5,158 nt of DNA from an uncultured Pseudomonadota bacterium (GTDB lineage: Bacteria > Bdellovibrionota_B > Oligoflexia > Oligoflexales > CAILAO01). The stretch's first letter is position 1. Every line of letters starts with the position of its first letter. Shown here one piece after another: positions 1 through 4,883 of the stretch. Made by a program: the position numbers and the translations under genes. The stretch is taken from assembly GCA_903832105.1 (NCBI GenBank), contig CAILAO010000501.1:1-5158 (forward strand). Direction: 5' to 3'. A model generated the notes under the pieces. It saw nothing but the letters and a program-made list of their open reading frames with translations. It did no database searches and was not told the origin of the DNA.

Positions 1-342
1 CTAAGCAATCACAAACTTAATCGAGTCGCAACACCATAGAAATGGCGCCAATAAATGTAAAAAATATCATATGTCGAATATACAGAAAACCTAGTGTTAC
101 TTTAAAAAAAATCAAAAATTCTTGAACAAGGCCGGCACAAGATTTTTTCAAGTTTTACTGTCGAACATCCGCAAAGCGAATATATTTTGTACAATACTCG
201 TCAACTGTTGCGACACTTCCTCTGACAAAATTTTTTCCTCCCTATTTTCTTCCTCTAATCAACGCCTTGTTTACGCCTGTTCTTGGTTTGAAAATTGCAT
301 ATTTTTCGTTGCCGTTTAAAACTGTTTTTAAAAGGAGTTTCC
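1..342. other. A/T-rich intergenic region, no gene recognised
   Basis: All three frames on both strands hit stop codons quickly at the left edge, so no gene enters the window here. The stretch has runs of A and T (for example 106-119, 142-148 and 228-236) and an 8-bp palindrome TGGCGCCA at 43-50. Two -10-like hexamers lie at 181-186 (TATATT) and 190-195 (TACAAT), but neither has a convincing -35 box at 16-18 bp. A weak pair TTGTTT (267-272) and GAAAAT (290-295), with 17-bp spacing, could serve the lipoprotein gene. I see no tRNA, no clear terminator and no repeat array. The region probably holds the promoter of the gene at 343, but I cannot place it with confidence. Confidence 0.6.
331..337 (+). 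promoter_or_regulatory. Ribosome binding site that fixes the lipoprotein start
   Basis: AAAGGAG lies 5 nt before the ATG at 343. The reading frame is open further upstream to a TTG at 295, but that codon has no Shine-Dalgarno sequence and would put an unlikely basic segment ahead of the signal peptide. This site therefore decides for the ATG at 343. Confidence 0.85.
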
Positions 343-996
343 ATGCTACTTAGTTTTTTTCGCGCCGTTGTTTTTTTAACAGGCGCTCTTTGCCTCTTTT
401 CGCCGCTCATTTCGGGTTGTAAAACTTCTCGCAACGTTTCAAGCGTTAACTCCATTTCTCACTCTCAAGATACTGACGGTGACGGTGTACCGGATTTTCG
501 TGATCAATGCCCCGTTACAGATCGGGGCGACATTGTGGATGCCGATGGTTGCATTGATATGGATGGCAAAGCAAAGCGCTTGCCCGCAGGTTGCCGGGAT
601 ATTGATTATAGTGCTGCAGGTCACGCTATCGTTAAAAAAGAAGTGATCTTAAAAGGACTTTCCGGGCAGTGCAGCTGGACGGGCCAGTACCACAATTTTA
701 CGTTGAGACAACTTGAGACCCTTAAATCACAGAAGAAGCAAGAGGCCCTGCAATCAAGAACACTCATCTCTTTAACTGATAACGACCTTGTTCTTTTGGA
801 TCAAGAAAACATCGGAACCGAGACGTTTATCGGTTCCTTCGAGCCATCCACCGAGCCCCCCGTTACACCAGTAAATACACCCGCAAACACCGTAAGCACA
901 CACGATTCCCCTATAGACAACCCGTCCTCTACGACCGTTGATTGTCACGACATTCCGAAAGGTTTTAGCGTGGGCGGCGTGCGTTCCTGCAGGTAA
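343..996 (+). CDS. Lipoprotein with a thrombospondin type-3 (calcium-binding) repeat
   Basis: Predicted 217-residue exported lipoprotein. Residues 1-25 form a signal peptide (Arg7, hydrophobic 8-24) ending in a lipobox L-I-S-G-C, so Cys26 would be lipidated. Lys at +2 is not an inner-membrane retention Asp, so outer-membrane location is likely if this is a diderm. Residues 43-75 hold an Asp-rich DTDGDGVPD-type repeat, then CP and DADGC, typical of the TSP3 repeats often found ahead of OmpA domains, which bind calcium. No OmpA peptidoglycan-binding domain follows. Instead a charged middle region (76-165) leads to a Pro/Thr/Ser-rich linker (167-198) and a short tail with Cys201 and Cys216. Six Cys remain after lipidation (56, 70, 84, 110, 201, 216), which could form three disulfides. 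It stands alone between the left intergenic region and a convergent regulator. The exact function is unknown; a surface or envelope structural role is inference. Confidence 0.85.
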   Translation: MLLSFFRAVVFLTGALCLFSPLISGCKTSRNVSSVNSISHSQDTDGDGVPDFRDQCPVTDRGDIVDADGCIDMDGKAKRLPAGCRDIDYSAAGHAIVKKEVILKGLSGQCSWTGQYHNFTLRQLETLKSQKKQEALQSRTLISLTDNDLVLLDQENIGTETFIGSFEPSTEPPVTPVNTPANTVSTHDSPIDNPSSTTVDCHDIPKGFSVGGVRSCR

Positions 997-1021
997 TCGG
1001 GGGACACCATGATTGAAACAA

Positions 1022-1053
1022 AAAGGGCCACCTTATCAATAAGGCAGCCCTTT
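1022..1053 (-). terminator. Rho-independent terminator, best fitted to the leftward regulator gene
   Basis: The arms are AAAGGGC (1022-1028) with GCCCTTT (1047-1053), and CCTTA (1031-1035) with TAAGG (1040-1044), around a 4-nt loop. In a leftward transcript the two positions between the stems become U-G and G-U wobble pairs, giving a continuous 14-bp stem followed by UU-G-UUU. In a rightward transcript the same positions are C/A mismatches and the following sequence is GUUAAUUU, so termination for the lipoprotein gene is possible but weaker. The hairpin lies 26 nt after the lipoprotein stop and 30 nt beyond the regulator stop. Confidence 0.8.
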
Positions 1054-1059
1054 GTTAAT

Positions 1060-1087
1060 TTAAAGCCTTTTTAGGAGGAGGCTTTAA
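1060..1087. repeat. 9-bp inverted repeat overlapping the regulator stop codon
   Basis: TTAAAGCCT (1060-1068) is the exact reverse complement of AGGCTTTAA (1079-1087), with a 10-nt loop. The right arm contains the regulator stop codon (TAA on the minus strand, 1086-1084). No strong U-run follows on either strand, so alone it is a poor terminator. It could be a 3'-end stabilising hairpin upstream of the main terminator at 1022-1053. The loop and right arm read AGGAGGAGG on the plus strand and CCTCCTCCT on the minus strand. Confidence 0.6.
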
Positions 1088-2001
1088 TTGAAGCTCGACT
1101 CTGAAACATTGGTTTCTGAAGACCCAAGCGTCATGCCTTGATCTATAACCATGGGACGCTCGATCGTCAACTTATTTCCACTCCGAAGGACATCTTGCAT
1201 CTGGAAGCTCACGAGAGATTTAGGAACCCAGAACAAGGTCGAAAGTTCGGAAATAACGTTTCTTCGGCTATCCAATTTGCTCATCTCATCCAAAATCAAT
1301 GTCTTTGGAATCAGAAGACTTGCTGTGAATAAAATTTCTTCAAATTGCGCGATGTTGGTGGACACCGTTCCAAGCTCGGGGAAGCGTGACCGTTCAGCTT
1401 CGAAAACGATACGAGCAAAATCACGAGTCATGCTCATACGCGTTTGAGGCCGCAAATCACCCTTCCGGAATTGAATGCAATACTGCCCTTGCTTCAATTT
1501 TAATATTCTTGTCAGCTTGTCGACGATTTCTGTTGGCTGTGTTGTGATAAAAGAGAAGAAGCGCAAAATCTCCGGTAGATATAGGGGCGGCGTCGTGAAT
1601 TCGCATTGAGCATGAATGGCCTTCACGAAATTTTCGACTCGCTCCCTGGCTGCATTCATGACACCGGGGCCTTCCTCATTTGCCTTGGTCATAGCCTCTT
1701 TTATGGATTTTGCTTCAAGGAACTCAAAAAAGGCCTCATCAAGTCCGATAGCGCCACTTGCTACGTCATGCACCAACGCTGTCTCGACCTGCATCACTTC
1801 AGCCAGTTTTGCCAAGGCAAAAACCGACTTAATGTTGCGTTCGCCGCGTTTCCAGTGGCTACAATCGGAGGGATTAAACTCCAGAATGTCACCAACTTCC
1901 TGGTCATTAACCTTTGTGGCCCTTTGAAAAGTTAATACTTTTTGGCAGAACTTGAAAAGTTGAACCGAACTTGGAAACTTCACTGTCTCCGAGCGTTTCA
2001 T
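1084..2001 (-). CDS. XRE-type HTH regulator with a degenerate ImmA/IrrE-like domain
   Basis: Predicted 305-residue soluble DNA-binding protein. Residues 13-80 look like an XRE/Cro helix-turn-helix: helix 2 around NDQEVGDILEF (32-42) and the recognition segment ending SHWKRGERN (48-56), which matches the usual S-x-W-x-x-G-x-x pattern. Residues 81-130 are helical and charged, probably a linker. Residues 135-272 follow the order of the ImmA/IrrE (COG2856) fold: a PPLYLPEILRFF segment, a strand near 173-179, a helix at 193-206 where the family has HEXXH, an FEEILFTASLLIP segment (220-232) matching the family's E-x-x-A-N-x-F-A-x-x-L-L-x-P helix, and a final helical pair (248-272). The metal motif reads F-E-A-E-R (200-204), so both His ligands are missing and proteolysis is unlikely. 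It may act as a repressor with a sensory or structural pseudo-peptidase domain. ATG 2001 is preferred over GTG 2016 because AGGAGG precedes it. No partner gene (such as a toxin or a prophage operon) is seen beside it. Confidence 0.75.
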   Translation of the reverse strand: MKRSETVKFPSSVQLFKFCQKVLTFQRATKVNDQEVGDILEFNPSDCSHWKRGERNIKSVFALAKLAEVMQVETALVHDVASGAIGLDEAFFEFLEAKSIKEAMTKANEEGPGVMNAARERVENFVKAIHAQCEFTTPPLYLPEILRFFSFITTQPTEIVDKLTRILKLKQGQYCIQFRKGDLRPQTRMSMTRDFARIVFEAERSRFPELGTVSTNIAQFEEILFTASLLIPKTLILDEMSKLDSRRNVISELSTLFWVPKSLVSFQMQDVLRSGNKLTIERPMVIDQGMTLGSSETNVSESSFN

Positions 2002-2005
2002 CGCC

Positions 2006-2011
2006 CCTCCT
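2006..2011 (-). promoter_or_regulatory. Strong ribosome binding site that fixes the regulator start
   Basis: AGGAGG followed by GG lies 4 nt before the ATG at 2001 on the minus strand. It falls inside the codons that would be read from the alternative GTG at 2016, and that GTG has only a weak purine stretch before it. The start at 2001 is therefore favoured, removing five residues from the longest possible product. Confidence 0.8.
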
Positions 2012-2069
2012 CGCACCTCTACTGACGTGCTGTTATTACAAATTCATTTTTATAATTGGCTTATCATCA

Positions 2070-2099
2070 AATATACCTATCGATACATCCCACTGTCAA
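2070..2099 (-). promoter_or_regulatory. Sigma70-like promoter of the HTH regulator gene
   Basis: On the minus strand a perfect -35 box TTGACA (2099-2094) is followed after 18 bp by TATATT (2075-2070), 5 of 6 matching the consensus -10. Transcription would begin near 2063, leaving a leader of about 60 nt before the ATG at 2001. The spacer contains the 8-bp palindrome TATCGATA (2078-2085), a possible but unproven operator for autoregulation. The -35 box begins 8 nt beyond the stop codon of the upstream membrane-protein gene. Confidence 0.7.
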
Positions 2100-2106
2100 G
2101 TAAGCA

Positions 2107-2769
2107 CTAGGCAAAAAATGCATCTTTACTTTCCCCCTGGGTAGATTCTAGGTTTTTCGGTCTTTTTTTCATTGGAACCAAAAGATGTTCAACCCATTCA
2201 CCAAGAGTAAAACCCATCAATATCCTGAAAAGAAAGAAGTAAATAAGGAAAATCCCGGTACTTCCAAAAAAAAGATCCATAAAACTAAAATCTCTTAAGA
2301 ACTCGACCCCCCTATAAAAAAGAGATAAGCCAGCTCCAACATGCTGCCCTTCAATTCTTTTGATAGACCCGACTGCGGCAACCTCTGATGTTCCAGCTTT
2401 AAAAAGGGTATTCATCACAAGAAAGACGACACCAACAGTCACAATCACAAAGACGATATCAACCGCAAAAGCGATACCCTTTTTCAAAAATCGATAATAA
2501 GCCAAACTTTGATAGTCTTTTTTGTTAACTGTTACCTCAATTGCCATCGGTGCTTTTTCTACGGCTAAAGGGGCAACTCGCTCACCTGAGAACACCTCGA
2601 TTGGCTCGTGAGCGATGAATGTCGGCACAAACGATGGAACCGGTGGCTCCTTCTTTTTCTGCTTAAGCTCTCCAAGCCCAATCCCGACTGACAACGCTTG
2701 AATCCTAGACTCCGATGAAGCGTCATCTAGACCGCCAAAACGCGCCCTTCTGGACTTTTCCAAAGGCAT
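2107..2769 (-). CDS. RDD-like membrane protein with a long soluble N-terminal region
   Basis: Predicted 220-residue membrane protein. Residues 1-92 are soluble, with a basic start (K5, R7, R8, R10), a KQKKK cluster (36-40) and a Pro-rich stretch (42-56). Residues 96-122 form a first hydrophobic helix beginning KKGIAFAVDIVF, which resembles the R-x-x-A-x-x-x-D entry of RDD-family domains, with Asp104 kept and Arg replaced by Lys. A loop of about 43 residues follows, then a second hydrophobic helix (166-185) and G-F-T-L-G-E-W (186-192), resembling the G-Q-T-x-G-K signature that closes RDD domains. Basic residues 201-205 follow. Positive charges beside both helices suggest that N- and C-termini are cytoplasmic. 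Only two clear helices are visible, fewer than in a typical RDD domain, so the family call is tentative. Function is unknown. The ATG at 2769 has GGGAG 8 nt upstream. The gene has its own predicted promoter and lies upstream of the regulator in the same direction. Confidence 0.7.
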   Translation of the reverse strand: MPLEKSRRARFGGLDDASSESRIQALSVGIGLGELKQKKKEPPVPSFVPTFIAHEPIEVFSGERVAPLAVEKAPMAIEVTVNKKDYQSLAYYRFLKKGIAFAVDIVFVIVTVGVVFLVMNTLFKAGTSEVAAVGSIKRIEGQHVGAGLSLFYRGVEFLRDFSFMDLFFGSTGIFLIYFFLFRILMGFTLGEWVEHLLVPMKKRPKNLESTQGESKDAFFA

Positions 2770-2811
2770 CCGACTATCTCCCGTTTAATTTAGAGGATGA
2801 ACTCAGATTTA

Positions 2812-2839
2812 ATTATACTCGCCGGCTAGGTTTTCGCAA
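2812..2839 (-). promoter_or_regulatory. Sigma70-like promoter of the RDD-like membrane protein gene
   Basis: On the minus strand a perfect -10 box TATAAT (2817-2812) lies 16 bp after TTGCGA (2839-2834), 4 of 6 matching the -35 consensus. Predicted transcription start is near 2805, giving a leader of about 35 nt. It sits in the 78-nt gap after the stop codon of the upstream 113-residue protein gene, so the membrane protein can be expressed independently of it. Confidence 0.65.
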
Positions 2840-2847
2840 ATGAGAGA

Positions 2848-3189
2848 TTACTTGACTGCCGCGACGGTAGGTGGCGCAGAGGTTTTGCCAACTGAGGCAG
2901 TTTTTTGAACGCGATCAAAAAGTTCGCTCGCGCCGAGGGCAGATCCTTTGCCATGCTTTTCCTTAGCCCGTGCGCTTTCGACAACGGCGGTAATGAGCTT
3001 GTCAATGGTTTCAATAGCCTTCTCAAAATCACCCTCGGGAAGCAGGAGGAGTTGGTCGCGAAGCCGAAGCACGTGCGCTAACTTGGTTCCAGCACGACCC
3101 GAATCAAGACGATCCCGCTCAACACCATCGAAATAATACCGTATTTCCTTGATGGACACGTTCTTCTGATTTTCGTGGGTCATGGACAT
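2848..3189 (-). CDS. Unrecognised small helical, highly charged protein
   Basis: Predicted 113-residue soluble protein that I do not recognise. It has no signal peptide or membrane segment, and no Cys or Trp. Residues 10-50 are rich in Arg, Asp and Leu with the run LRLRDQLLLLP (41-51). Residues 52-78 look like an amphipathic helix (FEKAIETIDKLITAVVESARAK within it), followed by a Gly/Lys break (79-87), another short helix (88-97) and an Ala/Pro/Val tail. Such a layout suits a small binding or adaptor protein, but this is only a guess. Start: ATG 3189 and ATG 3183 both fit the frame; neither has a strong Shine-Dalgarno sequence, the best being GAAG about 10 nt upstream of 3189. It is divergent from cysS, and the inverted repeat at 3230-3262 lies just upstream. 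It is treated as real because of its length, protein-like composition and place at the head of a leftward gene group. Confidence 0.65.
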   Translation of the reverse strand: MSMTHENQKNVSIKEIRYYFDGVERDRLDSGRAGTKLAHVLRLRDQLLLLPEGDFEKAIETIDKLITAVVESARAKEKHGKGSALGASELFDRVQKTASVGKTSAPPTVAAVK

Positions 3190-3229
3190 AGGATCACTTC
3201 GCTGATATCATTAACAAATTATTTGAGTT

Positions 3230-3262
3230 ATTGAATGTAACCTACGATCGACTACATTCAAT
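3230..3262. promoter_or_regulatory. Perfect 10-bp inverted repeat in the divergent promoter region
   Basis: ATTGAATGTA (3230-3239) and TACATTCAAT (3253-3262) are exact reverse complements separated by 13 bp. The centre-to-centre spacing of 23 bp, about two helical turns, fits a dimeric regulator operator. The arms also produce on each strand TTGAAT, 16 bp, TACATT, each box matching sigma70 consensus at 4 of 6 positions: rightward at 3231-3236 and 3253-3258, leftward at 3261-3256 and 3239-3234. It could thus be an operator, a symmetric divergent promoter, or both. Predicted leaders would be about 38 nt for the leftward gene and about 140 nt for cysS. Confidence 0.55.
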
Positions 3263-3316
3263 GGCGCTATCGGCTGATTGTCAAAAAACTTTACATCTGA
3301 GCTTTTGGCTGAGAGC

Positions 3317-3338
3317 AAGAACAAGGTGTTTTGTTCTT
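3317..3338 (+). other. Hairpin in the cysS leader
   Basis: AAGAACAA (3317-3324) pairs perfectly with TTGTTCTT (3331-3338) around a 6-nt loop GGTGTT. It is A/U-rich and followed by TAAAG rather than a U-run, so it is not a terminator. It lies in the presumed 5' untranslated region of cysS, about 70 nt before the start. I see no T-box consensus in this leader. Confidence 0.4.
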
Positions 3339-3394
3339 TAAAGTCGTTGGTTGGCGTTGGAAAATTTCTTTTGAAGGATGCCCATTTCTATGAG

Positions 3395-3399
3395 AGAGG
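3395..3399 (+). promoter_or_regulatory. Ribosome binding site that fixes the cysS start
   Basis: AGAGG lies 7 nt before the ATG at 3407. The frame stays open to a TTG at 3278, but that start would add 43 residues absent from the family, and no Shine-Dalgarno sequence precedes it. With ATG 3407, all catalytic motifs fall 3 residues later than in the E. coli enzyme. Confidence 0.75.
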
Positions 3400-3406
3400 T
3401 TGTTTT

Positions 3407-4873
3407 ATGACGAGGCCTATTCATATCATTAGCTCGCTTACGGGCAAAAAAGAGCAGCTCGTTCCCATTCACCCTGGAGAGGTTCGCATGTATGCGTGTG
3501 GCGTTACGGTCTATGACCTTTGCCACTTGGGACATGCAATGCAGGCGGTCTTCTTCGATGTCATGCGGCGCTATCTTGAATACGCAGGTTATAAAGTCAC
3601 CTATGTCCGAAACTACACCGACGTGGATGACAAGATTATTAATCGCGCAGCGGAGACGAAGATTTCTCCAAGAAAACTCGCGCAAGACATGGTTGTGGCT
3701 GCCGATGAAGACCTTCTCAATGTCGGTGTTGCCCCAGCAAGTCACGAACCTCGTGTCTCGCAAATGATTCCTGAGATCATTGCGATGGTTCAAACGTTGA
3801 TCGATAAAAAAGCTGCCTACGTAACACCTGCTGGCGATGTCTACTACCGTGTTCGTGCGAAGGCTGACTATGGTAAGCTCTCGAAACGAAATCCTGATGA
3901 AATGCGCTCCGGCACAAGAGAAGTCTTTCAAGGAGAGAAAGAAGACAGCCTCGACTTTGCGCTCTGGAAGCGAGACAGTGTTCCCGAAGCGACCTGGCCA
4001 AGCCCTTGGGGACAAGGAAGACCGGGCTGGCACATCGAATGCAGCGCTATGAGTAAAAAGTTTTTAGGGGTGTCGTTTGATATTCACGGCGGCGGCCGCG
4101 ATCTCATTTTTCCTCATCACGAGAACGAAATTGCCCAGTCAGAATCAGCCAATGATGCGCCTTTCGCAACCATTTGGGTCCACACCGGACTTCTCACGAT
4201 CGACAAACAGAAGATGTCAAAGAGCCTCGGGAATCATCTCTTGATTAGAGATGTTCTCAAGATTTGGCCCGCAGAAGTCTTGAGACTAGGATTTTTAGAA
4301 CATCATTACTCATCCGCGATTGATTTCTCGAAACAGGTCTTTTTCAATTGTCATAAGAGACTTCTCTACTATTACGAAACCTTAGAAGCATTAGACGAGA
4401 TTGCTTCCAAGGCCCCAGCATCTGAAAAAGAGACCCTTCTTGATGGCTTTACCCCCGAAAGTATCGTAGAAAACTTCCACCGCGCGATGTCTGACGACTT
4501 TCATACGGCAACAGCGATCGCGGATATTAATCGAGTCTTTAAAAAATCTCGTGATCTCTTAGTTCAAAAGAAGTCTGATGCCAAGGCATGGACGGCCAAG
4601 ACGATTGCAAGAAGTCTCCGCGAGGTCGGCAAAGTCCTGACTCTCTTCCAGGAAGATCCGCGCACAATGCTCGGAACGCTAAAGACGACGCTTCTTCCCG
4701 AACTCAACATCACCAAGGAAGAGATCGAGCAAGCGATGACCGAGAGACAGACTGCCAGAAAAGAGAAAAACTTTGCAAGATCCGACGAGATCAGGGCTAC
4801 GCTCGCGAAGCGCGGAATTGAGCTCCGAGACACTCCGCAAGGAACCGTCTGGACGGTGCTCTATCAAGAATGA
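3407..4873 (+). CDS. cysS: Cysteinyl-tRNA synthetase
   Basis: Cytoplasmic class I aminoacyl-tRNA synthetase joining cysteine to tRNA-Cys with ATP. The 488 residues are slightly longer than the 461 of E. coli. Visible motifs: the HIGH signature as HLGH (40-43); zinc and cysteine-binding ligands Cys31, Cys212, His237 and Glu241; NYTDVDDKI (69-77); the GWHIECSAM block (207-215); GGGRDLIFPHHENE (228-241); and KMSKS (269-273). The helical tRNA-binding region follows (about 395-425, DDFHTA), then the C-terminal block with FARSDEIR (456-463) and GIELRDTPQGT (470-480). No key residue is missing, so it should be active. It is divergent from the unknown gene at 3189, with the inverted repeat at 3230-3262 between them. 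A gene on the same strand starts 10 nt after its stop, probably co-transcribed. The translated start overlaps a short upstream frame ending TGA at 3408-3410, which might couple translation. Confidence 0.98.
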   Translation: MTRPIHIISSLTGKKEQLVPIHPGEVRMYACGVTVYDLCHLGHAMQAVFFDVMRRYLEYAGYKVTYVRNYTDVDDKIINRAAETKISPRKLAQDMVVAADEDLLNVGVAPASHEPRVSQMIPEIIAMVQTLIDKKAAYVTPAGDVYYRVRAKADYGKLSKRNPDEMRSGTREVFQGEKEDSLDFALWKRDSVPEATWPSPWGQGRPGWHIECSAMSKKFLGVSFDIHGGGRDLIFPHHENEIAQSESANDAPFATIWVHTGLLTIDKQKMSKSLGNHLLIRDVLKIWPAEVLRLGFLEHHYSSAIDFSKQVFFNCHKRLLYYYETLEALDEIASKAPASEKETLLDGFTPESIVENFHRAMSDDFHTATAIADINRVFKKSRDLLVQKKSDAKAWTAKTIARSLREVGKVLTLFQEDPRTMLGTLKTTLLPELNITKEEIEQAMTERQTARKEKNFARSDEIRATLAKRGIELRDTPQGTVWTVLYQE

Positions 4874-4883
4874 GGAGCGAGTG

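Noticed and set aside
148..228. 26-codon minus-strand frame starting at TTG 228 with AGGGAGG 8 nt upstream
   Set aside because: The ribosome binding site is good, but the start is TTG, the product matches nothing I know, and the purine run may simply be the complement of the local pyrimidine tract. It is too weak to call a gene without conservation data.
122..319. 65-codon plus-strand frame in the left intergenic region, starting with TTG
   Set aside because: There is no ribosome binding site before it, the composition is odd (several Cys and runs of Ser/Phe from T-rich DNA), and it ends just before the real lipoprotein ribosome binding site.
295..342. 16-residue upstream extension of the lipoprotein from TTG 295
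   Set aside because: It has no ribosome binding site, and it would place a basic and hydrophobic segment before an already complete signal peptide; ATG 343 has AAAGGAG at ideal spacing.
255..455. 66-codon minus-strand frame rich in Lys/Arg
   Set aside because: It is antisense to the lipoprotein signal peptide and ribosome binding site. The basic composition is the complement of the hydrophobic, T-rich signal sequence.
3278..3283. TTGTCA as a -35 box for cysS
   Set aside because: It matches 5 of 6 positions, but no acceptable -10 hexamer lies 16-18 bp downstream (3300-3307 reads as G/C-containing non-matches).
3278..3406. 43-residue N-terminal extension of CysS from TTG 3278
   Set aside because: It is not present in the family and has no ribosome binding site. 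An open frame of this length by chance is not rare, and the start at 3407 keeps motif positions aligned with E. coli CysS.
3263..3406. T-box or other tRNA-sensing riboswitch upstream of cysS
   Set aside because: The conserved T-box sequence and a terminator/antiterminator pair are not present; the only clear structure is the A/U-rich hairpin at 3317-3338.
3338..4033. 231-codon minus-strand frame opposite cysS
   Set aside because: It is an antisense shadow of a strongly conserved coding region, with no ribosome binding site or recognisable domain.
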